From: Halichondria panicea
Lineage: Eukaryota; Porifera; Demospongiae; Suberitida; Halichondriidae
Assembly: GCF_963675165.1 (NCBI RefSeq)
Contig: NC_087382.1
Location: forward strand, 6,372,315 to 6,436,314
Reading direction: 5' to 3'
Length of the DNA: 64,000 bases
The notes under the pieces are model-generated. The model was not told where the DNA came from and ran no database searches. It saw nothing but the letters and a program-made list of their open reading frames with translations. Of this stretch, positions 39,943 to 50,900 are shown piece by piece. The translations under genes were made by a program, and so were the position numbers. How positions within the stretch are numbered: position 1 is the first letter of the stretch; each line of letters starts with the position of its first letter.

Positions 39943-40280
39943 CTGTAAGACTTCGATTTAAAGCGGCACTTTTTAATAATTACGAAGCCTGAGGTCGCTT
40001 CTTTTGGAGGTTGAAAAGAAGTTATGGTGTCGCATATTTAGAGGGTCGCATCTAATTGGAGGTAACTTTACAGAGTCTACTTGCCTCGATTTCAGGCCGC
40101 TTATGATTTTCCAGTGGGCTACAATCGAGGCTAGGGAGTGGCTACATTTACATGAACCTCTATTTAGAACGCAAAAAAATTGTCAACACAGCTGTCACTA
40201 TTTTTAGAGGTCAGAATATTGCTGAAGCTCCTGGGTGTCGCATATTTGGAGGGTCGCCTTAAATCGAGGTCTTACGGTAG
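39943..40280. mobile_element. TIR element (GTAAGACTTCGATTTAA ends) with nested TAGCCTCGAT relic
   Basis: CTGTAAGACTTCGATTTAAA at the left is inverted at about 40256-40280 (TAAATCGAGGTCTTACGG). GTCGCATATTTAGAGGGTCG recurs inside in both halves. A short TAGCCTCGAT-family palindrome (about 40083-40133) is nested in it. Partial relatives lie at about 39765-39860 and 41350-41690. Confidence 0.65.
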
Positions 40281-40789
40281 ATATGGACATAAATACATAT
40301 ACATCTTAAATAGAGCCCACTACACATTATCTCAAAACTTGACTCCGTTTGAGTCAGGTCTCATTCACGATTGCGTGCAATCTCATTGTTACTACTTACT
40401 TTGCCCTTCAGACATCCTTCACCTTTCTTCACACAACAGAATTTGGTAGACCAGTCAAACCTGAACTCGATAATCTCTGCTCTGACAATGCCAAGCACAT
40501 GCGCTGATCCAGAGATTAGCTGGGCGGGCCCATGTCACAACGAGCTCCACCCAGTTAATGATTACGGGCGTGGTCTGGCAACCTTTACCAACCCGCGGAC
40601 CCACATGGCTATTATCAGGTGCTGCTAGGGTACTACAAGTGTTCTATCTACAGTCTATGCATGCTGCAGTGCACTCAGTCCGACTCAGTCACTGATACCA
40701 AGGTTAAGGTGAGTCAGTCTAAAGATAAACCTTCTATAATTTATATCGTACAACTAAAGTCATTGCATTGGGAGTGCTTCATCTGCCTT

Positions 40790-41335
40790 AATTATGCACC
40801 TATCAATGCAAATCCCCACCCCCCACCCCCCCCCCTCACAGGATAGGGTGGGGATTTGTCAATAGGGGAGTTACAAAGACACTCCCCCAGGGAACACCTC
40901 TTTGTACAAATGCATGTCCATAGCACTACAAACGACTCTCCCCCCACACAGGGGATTCAACAATATTAATAAAAAGTATTAATAAAAAGAATGGTTCACA
41001 ATGTGCACTTCTATACTACCACTAGTAGACACAACCACCTTCTTCTCCATACTATTAAGCACAAACTAGGGCCTATATCCAAGAACAATGACTAGCATAT
41101 GCATATGCGTATACACACTATAGCTCTATATACCTGCTATAGTCCATGTGGCATTGGAGGTCACAAAGAAAAAGAAGAAACACATATTGTAGTATACTGA
41201 TTCTTGTATCCTTGAATATACGGATTGACAAAAGCCCTGCCCCCAAGTAGGAAGTTATTTTGCAAATGACTTACAAATCCCCACCCTCTCCCGTGAGGGG
41301 GTGGGTGGGGATTTGCATTGATAGGTGCATTAATA
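40790..41335. mobile_element. 546-bp TIR element (ATTAATGCACCTATCAATGC ends)
   Basis: ATTATGCACCTATCAATGCA, followed by AATCCCCACC (40791-40820), is inverted at about 41300-41334. G/C-runs flank both termini. The interior is non-coding. Confidence 0.7.
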
Positions 41336-41349
41336 TTGACTGTTGGACT

Positions 41350-41690
41350 ACTTATTCGATTTAAGGCGACCCTCCAAATATGCGACACCCTCGATCTTTG
41401 GCAATTTTCTGTCCTCTAAAAGTAGCGACTACTGCATTGACAATTATTTTGTTTGTATTTTTTTATATCGTGTCCTCAATTAAAAGGTCAAACCATAGCC
41501 TCGATTCCAAACCGCTAGAATGTAATTTAAGCAGCCTGTAATCGAGTAACCTCGACCTACCTCCAATTAGATGCGACCCTCTAAATATGCGACACCAGGA
41601 CTTCAACATAATTTGTCAACTCCAAAAGAAACGACCTCTGGCTTTGTAATTATTTTTTAAAGGTTGCCTTAAATCGAATAAATACGGTAC
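41350..41690. mobile_element. TIR element, TATTCGATTTAAGGC ends
   Basis: TTATTCGATTTAAGGCGACC at the left is inverted at about 41665-41687 (GCCTTAAATCGAATAAAT). It shares GCGACCCTC and ATATGCGACACC motifs with 39943-40280. A TAGCCTCGAT-type relic lies inside at about 41498-41560. Confidence 0.6.
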
Positions 41691-41756
41691 AGTATGGGCA
41701 GGTATTAATACCAGTAATACGTCTAGTTGGCCTTACTAGACCTCTGAATGTCAGTC

Positions 41757-41766
41757 TATATAAATA
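41757..41766 (+). promoter_or_regulatory. TATA box of TRAF-like gene
   Basis: TATATAAATA lies 71 bp upstream of the chosen ATG at 41837, which fits a short 5' leader. Confidence 0.5.
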
Positions 41767-41836
41767 CCCTCATACATCCACCAGGTTGCTAACTTTGTAC
41801 TGCTCGTGATTGTGCCAAAGAATTGGTATAAAACTG

Positions 41837-42904
41837 ATGGCTTCATTAGACGGCGGTTATGACTATGTATTTGTTTCTTGTACAACAAAGTCGTTAGAGT
41901 GCTCAATCTGCCTATTGACTGTTCGTGATCCGCATGTCAGTAGTTGCTGTGGCAACCAATTTTGTTACGTTTGTATCAACCGTATCCAACAGGACGACAA
42001 ACCTTGCCCGCTGTGCAATGAAAGTAGTTTTACAACCTTCCTACACAAAGGTGTGGCAAGAGAGATCAAGGCTATGAAAGTGTATTGCCCTGAGAAGACG
42101 CAGGGTTGCGATTGGCAGGGGGAGTTAGGACAGGTGAAACAACATCTCAACCCAGCTCCTGGGTCAGGAGAAATAGGGTGCTCCTTTGTCATTGTCGATT
42201 GCATGTTCCAATGTGGTAGACAATTTAGACGTGGTTTGATTCGAAATCATGAGGCTGAGGGGTGTTCAAAACGACCTGCAAAGACATCTTTAGTGCAGGA
42301 TGAAATGGCTTTGCTTCGTGAACACTTAAACAGTTTGGCCACTGAAAATCTTTCATTCAAAAAAGATATTAAAGTGCTTCAACAGGAGAATCGAGATATC
42401 CAAAAAAGAAATTTGGGGTTGGAAGCACAAGTTTCATCACTTATGAAACAAGTTGAAATTCATAGTCCACCTACGTCAGTGCCTCCTTTCTACTTCACTA
42501 TTGTTAATTTCGAGCATTACAAGAACATTAACTATGAAATCACTAGCCCTTCTTTTTATTCTCATCTTGGTGGTTACAAAATGTTTCTTCAGATATTTCC
42601 CAACGGTGAGGGAGCAGGATTCAACACTCACCTTTCAGTACACTTGTGCATCATGAGAGGAGAATACGATGACAAGCTTCGATGGCCACTCAAGGCAACA
42701 ATTCATTTTCATATTTATAACTGTATTTCAAGAAAATGGGTATTTCACACTTTTATCAGTTTAAAGAACGTTATACAACCCTTAGAATGCATATGCAATG
42801 CTCCAAATGGTCTTTCAAAATTCTTGGCAAATTGGCGATTAACTCAAGAAATTTTGCACTGTGATAGAATTCGTCTACGAGTAGCAAAAGTGGAGCTGCA
42901 CTAG
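41837..42904 (+). CDS. TRAF-type RING / zinc finger / MATH protein
   Basis: A single uninterrupted exon of 355 residues, starting MASLDGGYD. The frame is open upstream to a TTG at 41810, but no earlier ATG exists. Order: RING finger (LECSICLLTV, CCGNQFCYVC, KPCPLC, residues 20-60); TRAF-type zinc finger region (CPEKTQGCDW, CSFVIVDCMFQCG, residues about 85-145); coiled-coil (about 158-210, ENLSFKKDIKVLQQENRD); C-terminal TRAF/MATH domain (about 218-355, ITSPSFYSHLGGYKMFLQIF, RIRLRVAKVELH). This is the layout of receptor-linked ubiquitin ligases that relay TNFR- or Toll-type signals. The RING position normally held by the zinc-binding His is Asn40 (CGN instead of CGH), so ligase activity is doubtful. 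The lack of introns, unusual among its neighbours, suggests an old retrocopy or an intronless sponge subfamily. Confidence 0.85.
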   Translation: MASLDGGYDYVFVSCTTKSLECSICLLTVRDPHVSSCCGNQFCYVCINRIQQDDKPCPLCNESSFTTFLHKGVAREIKAMKVYCPEKTQGCDWQGELGQVKQHLNPAPGSGEIGCSFVIVDCMFQCGRQFRRGLIRNHEAEGCSKRPAKTSLVQDEMALLREHLNSLATENLSFKKDIKVLQQENRDIQKRNLGLEAQVSSLMKQVEIHSPPTSVPPFYFTIVNFEHYKNINYEITSPSFYSHLGGYKMFLQIFPNGEGAGFNTHLSVHLCIMRGEYDDKLRWPLKATIHFHIYNCISRKWVFHTFISLKNVIQPLECICNAPNGLSKFLANWRLTQEILHCDRIRLRVAKVELH

Positions 42905-43317
42905 ATTTTTGTGACTGTATAGACGTAGTTGGTCAATACAATGCCGAAATTGATGTAAGCCTGTTTTATTTGTACACATTATTTGGTATTAATCATGAGT
43001 TTTATATAGATATATTTATATATCTACTGTATACTGGACCCAAGGAATCCCAACTCCATGCATGGCTTGGTATCTGATGCTCTCAAACAAACTCAACAAG
43101 CTCTGAAACAGTTAGTTAATTATATACACGTTAATTGCTAGCTGTTGTGCTGTGATTCAAGGCACTCCCCGCAACATTAAAACGGGGGGGGGGGGGGGGT
43201 TAATAACTATACCACCTTTTTCTAATACAATGCCACAAAAATTAATTTTCCAATGGTGCACAAATAGAAAGTTAGCGATAACAGTTGTACTACGTATAAT
43301 ACTTATCAATTGCATGC

Positions 43318-43524
43318 ACCGTATAGCGGGTAATTTTCGTAGGGCAAAATATTTGTGGTTTTCGTTGTTGAAGCTCTGACCACGAATGTTTTACCCACGA
43401 ATGAACCGACCTTGCCTATACCTTTACCTGCAGTGCAAGTGCAAGCTCCAACCATAAAAATATTACCCACAATATTGCTGAACCACGAATAGTTTGTCCT
43501 CCGAAAATTACCCGCTATACGGTA
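43318..43524. mobile_element. MITE, ACCGTATAGCGGGTAATTTTCG family, copy 2
   Basis: 207 bp with perfect-looking termini (ACCGTATAGCGGGTAATTTT and its inverse). Matches 12791-12997 and 49717-49927 across its length. Confidence 0.85.
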
Positions 43525-43871
43525 TTTCGATTTCAGGCCTCATTATAATTTCTCTTCTAATTACCTAAGTGCAGCAAAAAAATAATTACATTGCGCTCAA
43601 CTATATGTATTTTAGACTTGGCGCTTCATTAATAGGGTGGCGCTGTAATTAGAAGAATTAAGACGGTATAGTCATACTTTAAGTCTATTTGCAATGCTAT
43701 TGTTATAATAATTATGTACTTACTAGGGATCAGTGTCAGTTGACAAACAGATATAAATTGTTATACGACATTCTTTAAGTTGCAACGGGTAAATAATTAG
43801 GAGGGACTCGTAAGACAAGAGGAGGGTGTATATAACTCAAACATTTTCAGCACTCAAGCGCAACTCTTGGT

Positions 43872-44216
43872 AGGGGTTGGTAGATTATGCTAGCATAATT
43901 TCGAGCATAATAGGTACATTTTTTGGGTGAGAATTATGCTGGCATAATAGGCACATTTATAACAATTATGAGAATAATAGGCAGGTTTCACAGAAATACA
44001 GGTCAGTATGAGTCACAGTATAAACATTTGGAAGTATTGGTAGTTAATTATCTCCTTGAAATTCTATTATAGTGTTATTATAGATAGAGTCATGTGGCAA
44101 TTATTTATAGTTTTATGTTACTTGAAAAGAATAATAGGCAATTTGATAGGCTGTTTACTTGAGCATAAAAGAATAGCATAATATGTAATATCTCGAGCAT
44201 AATCTACCAAACCCTA
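43872..44216. mobile_element. TIR element (GGTTGGTAGATTATGC ends)
   Basis: GGGTTGGTAGATTATGC at about 43873-43889 is inverted at about 44195-44214 (GCATAATCTACCAAACCC). Repeated GAATAATAGGCA motifs lie between them and match the interior of 12471-13047. Confidence 0.65.
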
Positions 44217-44938
44217 ACTCTTGGCCTCCCCAATTTTTTAGATGTTCCTACTCCACTATAGACGCCCCCCCCCCCCCTTATATGTAAGAAATTTGATACT
44301 GAAGTTTTGGGACTTTGCCTTGCGCCATAACTTTGCGTGGACTTGTTCCCAAGCCAAATTAAGAAAAATCGGCCTGATGCAAGTTGTTTTAATGTGTGCA
44401 ACTGCTTATAGGGTGGACGCAGTACAGGGCACCCGTTTATGGTCAAATCCCCCATGTTACTCCCCCAGGAGAGACGATTTAAGTACATGCAATCACCTAA
44501 AGCATTGTTTTGTAAAATGATCGAGGTACTATATCATAGTTTTGCAAATTGCATGGTGTTGCCCAGTGCCCTCGTGAATGTTATTAGCTCTGCAACAGAC
44601 AACAAAGAACCATTAAATTTTGCCAAGGCATTCAAAGCATGTAAAGAAATTTTGAGATATGTTTATGAATATAATTGAACTTGAAGAGGTGAATATAGCT
44701 AACTGCATTCATGGCACCAGCGGATAAACAATAGCCAGAAAAGTGTCTAGCTATATAGCTATAGCCATAGATTTTTTGTAACAGAGTAGCATTTGTACAA
44801 GATGCAAGACTGTTTAATTTAGATCTGACATAGACCAGTTTAATACCCCTCTACCATAAATTCTACCTGTGACCTGCTGGAACATCGCTCTTGTAGCTGC
44901 AGCGCTATTATATAGTCATTTACACCATACTGTACAAA
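44217..44938. other. Gene-free interval upstream of the giant receptor
   Basis: No supportable gene. It includes a C-run near 44265-44277. An 80-codon open stretch at 44439-44678 ends KEILRYVYEYN but has no recognisable domain or splice context. The promoter of the receptor should lie here; no clear TATA box was seen within 40 bp of a likely start. Confidence 0.4.
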
Positions 44939-47900
44939 ATGGCCATGGGTTTATACAAGATCGCTTTTATTGCTTTTGTTTTATCCCTACTGTCACCTGA
45001 ACTGCAAATTGTGAATGCCCAAGGTACGTACATGTAGCTCTACTTAATGAGTTTGCATTATCTAGTCAGTTTATTTGCTGCTTTCTATTGTACACTTGTC
45101 TAACAAACACCTATTAACATTTTGTTTTTACTACAGACTATCTAGCTTTTGCGAATCGTCAATTTATCCATCGATTGGAACTGGGCACCTACAGTTTGAG
45201 CACTCTCTACACTGACAATAGTGGGAACTTTATCGCTTTTGACTACGACTACAGGTATTATAGTATGAGCTGAGATTTATTTAACTCTCATTAAAGTTGT
45301 CTATTGCTTGCTTCGTAATTAATTTTTAATCATATCTTTGGGTTACAAATCTACATTGTATGTGAGTTGTGCTTATGTCTCTATCTCTAAAGGCGTAATC
45401 TCCAGTATTGGACGGATGTTACCTCTGGTCCGACTGGTAGTATCTACAAGACCAACCTGGACGGTGGAGGATTCACTACTGTTATCAGTGTATCGCTAGA
45501 TGTACCAGGTACATTTAATTTTGCTATACATGCGTGTAAAGGTGTGAGAGTAGTTTCGTGGAGCTAATGTTTTGAAAAGTGTCTTTGTGAAGTACAGCTA
45601 CATTTTTTGTACATTGTCTGATTCCAGTGATTGCGCGTGCAGGCCTGCTTTTTACCAACTATATATTCTGCTGTATTAAATTTTAAGCAGTTACGATAAA
45701 GGCTGCATACAGATTCTCATACTACATTTGTTGCAGATGGTTTGGCAATTGACTGGCTGACAAACAAGCTGTACTGGTCTGAGGCCACCCCAGAAACCAT
45801 CTCAGTGCTTGATCTGGACAGTGGACACCGTCTCACACTCTTCACTCTGCCAGAGTCCAGTATACCTAGAGGGATAGCACTAGATCCAGCTAATGGGTGA
45901 GCAATGAGAACCAAATGAGAAGAGATGAAGGGCTGCATGATTGCTAGCTCCAATTATAAGCATAGGTGAAGTTTGGAATGGTCAAGCTACCCTAATTCCA
46001 AGATAGTTGACTATGGCTAAGGGACAATTAAGCTCGAACCACATTCAATTGCTCGCGTCGTACAGGGCAGGCCACCTAGCAACTACATTGTATCTTCACA
46101 CCTTAATTATTGCCTATAGAACTTGCATGATCTGGAGGAACCTTATACCATATATCACAGATTAGGTTTCGAATATGCGAGGTTAGTTTGATTGCTGGCA
46201 TGCCGTGACACTGCATTTTTTTTATTGCGAATTGCATGCACATGCTCACTCTTTGCTTTTCTTTCTTTTTGCGAATACTCGCACCGAAAGAACGTCGCAT
46301 TCGAAACCCAATATACATACAATAAATTGTTTGTGGTGACTATGATTTACCTGCAAACATTAACATAAAATGATGCGTTTCATTGTTGACAGCTACATGT
46401 TCTGGACTGATTGGGGTAGTCCTGGTAAAGTGGAGAGGGCGTACATGGATGGTACCGGTAGGATCACTATTGCAGACACTAATCTGGTGTGGCCCAATGA
46501 CATCACCATTGACTATGAGGTACGTAATTTAAGTAATGTTGGTCTCCTTGTCACATCAAACTCCTCCTAAAATTATACATGTATAACAGGTTTGTGGATT
46601 GGCTCGTTCTATAGTACGTAGTTGTCACTTGATTGACAGCTATCCTGCATACGTAGTTACACAAGTATTTAATAGTCAATGCATAATTATTTATACCCCC
46701 CACTGATTTTACAGCATGCAGTATATAGTCATGAATTTAGGATACATAACTATTGCATGTGTTTTCATGCTCATGCAAATTGAGTTTAATCATGATTCAT
46801 GACTTGCATACCGCAGTCCCAGACCCTCTACTGGGTTGATGCTAGTCTTGATAAAGTTGAGAGTGCTGGATATGATGGATCCAATAGACAGCTGCTGGTA
46901 TCTAGTGGACCGGGTGTGTATCATCCCTTCTCAATCACCTTCTATGATGGGACACTCTACTGGACAGACTGGCAGGTACATGTATATAGTAGCTTCATCA
47001 GTTGTCCATTTTTGTGTGTGCATGTGCAGTAGAGGTAAAGACTTCCCTGCATGATACATGTATTGAGAAAACCAGTCCATCAGGTACCAGCGCTAGTCTA
47101 TTTGCACCCAAGTTTGGCACTGTCTCAAATGGTGTGCATGCATGATTGGTAGTGCAGCAATGAAAGTACCCATTGGTTGCACTGAAATGCGCTGAGCACA
47201 CTAAAATGTCGCATATACATGTAACACGCTTTTCAAAAAAGTGTGCTATACGCAACATTTTAATGTGCTCAGCACACTTCATTTTTTACAGTGTGGTACA
47301 CATGAATTGAACCTTTGCTTTAACTGTGTTTGTTTATTTACAGGATTTGGTCGTCACAGCAAATTCTCTTGAGTCCAACACGCTCAGCATTGTATTCAGT
47401 GGACTCAGTACACAACCAACGGGCATCGAGGCGATCTCTGCTAGTAGGCAGGAAATCGGTAAGACTAGTTCGTGCTATATAATAATTATAATATATACAT
47501 CTTCCTTTCCGGACTATACAAGCCAACAGTACGTATTGTTTTTCAGTCTAAATTTTTTCGCTCTTTAATTATCTTATGAAATCATTGATGAAGTTGTTGG
47601 TGCTAACAATTTGTTCACAAACAGTTTCTACTCCATGTGACACTGCCAATGGTAACTGTGAGCAGCTGTGCCTGCTCGGTGCTGGTAGGACAGCCACGTG
47701 CGCGTGTGTGGAGGAATACACCCTAGCCAGTGATGGAAGGACCTGCGAGACTCCAGGTAAATGCAGCGCAACTATCATTACCGATATACGATAATTATAT
47801 ACGCATGCACGTTAGTTTAATGCAGCCTCTTACAGAATGATGTTTTCATTCTATTCCATGCATCGAATGAACAAAATGTTCATCAACTCATAATATTTTC

Positions 47901-50900
47901 GTTCACCCCTATAGCCTATTTGGGATTTGCTAATCGCTATTTCATTCATCGACTGGATCTCAGCACTTTCAGCCTGCAAACGCTCGTCACTGGTTTGAAT
48001 AACAACTACATTGCCTTTGACTATGACTACAGGTACGAGCCAGTGTTAGTATAATTACGTACCCGTGTATGGCTTTAATTTGATATCTTCCTTCTCTGGT
48101 ATTTTGAATGCTACATGATGATAAACTTTTTATCTTGTTCGTAGGCGTAAGTACCAGTACTGGACTGAAACCTACTCCACACCCATAAGTAGTATTTATA
48201 GGAGCAATCTACAAGGAGAAGATGTTCATCTTATCATTAGCGGCTCACTAGATGTGCCAGGTACAATTATAGGAGAGAAATCGGTTACCAATAATATTTT
48301 ATTCTCCCAACATCGATCATGAATATCACGGTGTACCAAATGGTGTTGAACTAAAAAAATTTTTGTGCTGACAGTTTGAGATTTGAGTCATACGTATAAG
48401 TATCGCTGGCTCTTATTGATCGTTAATTGTTAGTTACTTCCCTGCAGATGGTTTGGCGATTGACTGGCTGACAAACAAGCTGTACTGGACTGAGGCCACC
48501 CCAGAAACCATCTCAGTGCTTGATCTGGACAGTGGACATCGTCTCATACTCTTCAATCTGCCGGAGTCCAGTATACCTAGAGGAATAGCACTCGACCCAG
48601 CTAATGGGTGAGTCCCAAACCTAGTATTTACGTATTTTATGGTTGCCTATATAATTATGTCCATCTAGTACATAACTGTTGGTATATTATACCGTGCTGT
48701 GTTGTGTTGCTCTATACTGCTTAAACATAAGTATGTACACGTATATGAATAGTCTACATGAGCAAATTTGCACTTTACACAAAACACAGACTTTAGCATG
48801 ACACATTATAAACTTGCACGTAAACGTTTCATAGAATACAACGTGCGTCACTATTGAACCAATGCAGCTATATGTTCTGGACTGATTGGGGTAGTCCTGG
48901 TAAAGTGGAGAGGGCGTACATGGATGGTACTGGTAGGATCACTATTGCAGACACTAATCTGGTGTGGCCCAATGACATCACCATTGACTATGAGGTTTGT
49001 TCAACTTTCAACATCCAAGTACATACTTCTTTCCTGTTGTTTGCCTTCTGTGCTAGCTACTGTGCTTACAATTGTGAACTTGAAAACAGTTTAATTTAGA
49101 CTGAAGTATCGGTATGAAGGCTGTCTATATACTAACTGTTTACTTAACAGTCCCAGACCCTCTACTGGATTGATGCTAATCTTGACAACGTTGAGAGTGC
49201 TGGATACGATGGATCTAATAGACAACTCCTGGTGTCCTCTGGTGTGTTCCACCCGTTCTCAATCACCTTTTTCGATGGCACCCTCTACTGGACAGACTGG
49301 CAGGTGAGAACAAAGCCAGAGCATGTCCTGTAGAGCAGCTTAGATTTATTGTTAACTTGCTGAGGATAAGCATTCATCGAGATCGTAGTTTTAAAATTAG
49401 TTGTAAGCTGTAGTAGCTTTAAAGTGTGTGCATCTAAACTTCGATCCTTGATCAAGGCTTTTGTTGTGATGTTCACGTTAACAGGTGGATGCTGTGTATG
49501 CCATGGCTGTGGGGACCAACATACCTAGTATTGTCTTCAGTGGACTCACTACAGAACCAATGGGCATTGAGGCAATATCTCCAAACAGACAAGAAATTGG
49601 TGAACAAGATAATTATGTATTATTATGATTGTATATGTAGTACCAAGAGTGCATGAATATTATGTGTTAACACAGAATAATACGATACCTTAAGAACTAC
49701 GTGTATAATATACCATACCGTATAGCGGCTAATTTTCGTGGGGCAAAATATTCGTGGTTTTCGTGGTTGGAGGTCTGACTACGAATATTTTACCCACGAA
49801 TGAAGCGACCTTGCCTACCTTTACCTGTAGTGCAAGCTAAGCAACCACGAAAATATTACCCACGAAATGTCTCAATATTGCTGAACCACAAATATTTTGT
49901 CCCCCGAAAATTACCCGCTATACGGTAGGACTCACAAAGCACATTAGGAGTGTATTACAATATTCCTGACAATTAGGAGCATGCATAATTAATGTTTTAT
50001 CTATTTTCTCATATAGTTTCTACTCCATGTGATACTGCTAATGGTAACTGTGAGCAGCTGTGCCTGCTTGGCGCTGGTAGGACAGCCACGTGTGCGTGTG
50101 TGAATGGATACACTCTAACCAGCAATGGAAGGACCTGTACTGCAGTTCAAGGTACACAATAATGATTGATAATGAATCGGGTGCTGATGCGCAAGTCTTG
50201 ACAGATTGGAGTAGCCTTCAGAGTAAGCAAAAAACAAGTCGTAACTCGAACAAAGCTTTGGTTTGCAAATCCATGAATCTATAACACGAGGAAAAACTGG
50301 CTAGAAGCTATTGCTGGCGCCTACATGTACATTGCACCGGTAGTACACACACTGACGCCTACATTGCACCGGTAGTACACATACACAAACACACTACTGT
50401 ATACTTCGCCTGAGCATGCGCACCGAGGCATGGCTAAAATCAGAATGAATGAATTGACCACTGACAAGTATGTGTGTGTTGTGAATCAGTAGCGTATGTA
50501 CATGTTATTACATGTAGCTGTGAGCTTGTGACTCGTACTTATTACATTTACAGATTATCTTGTGTTTGCAAATCGTCAATTCATCCAACGTTTGGAACTG
50601 GGCACCTACAGTTTGAGAACTCTCTACACTGACGTTACCAGAAACTTTATCGCATTTGACTATGACTACAGGTAAGTACTCTGCAGTTGGACATGCATGC
50701 AGTAATTATTCAGGATGTTATGTCATCGGATTTGCATCATTGTGTCATGTACAGTTGCTTCTTAATTATAGCCAATTTAATGCACTTTACTCTGACTTTG
50801 ACCCCCTTTTGCAACATTAATTAGGCGTGATTTCCTGTATTGGACTGATGTAGGCTCTGGGAGTATTTTCAAGAGCAATCTAGAGGGAGGGAGAGTGACC

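Larger units (their letters stand above)
45137..47756 (+). other. Receptor module 1: YWTD propeller plus EGF
   Basis: Exons 2-8, residues about 29-337. Blades carry LQYWTD, LYWSE, MFWTDWGSPG, LYWVD and LYWTDW; with the FIHRLELG and N-terminal strand this makes a full six-blade propeller. EGF: CDTANGNCEQLCLLGAG then CACVEEYTLASDGRTC, six cysteines with LRP-type spacing. Intron phases along exons 2-8 are 2,1,2,0,0,1,1. Confidence 0.9.

Noticed and set aside
41810-41836. Upstream start for the TRAF-like protein
   Set aside because: The codon at 41810 is TTG, not ATG. The first ATG in frame is 41837.
44439-44678. 80-codon ORF upstream of the receptor
   Set aside because: No domain, no splice context and no promoter; chance ORF or relic.
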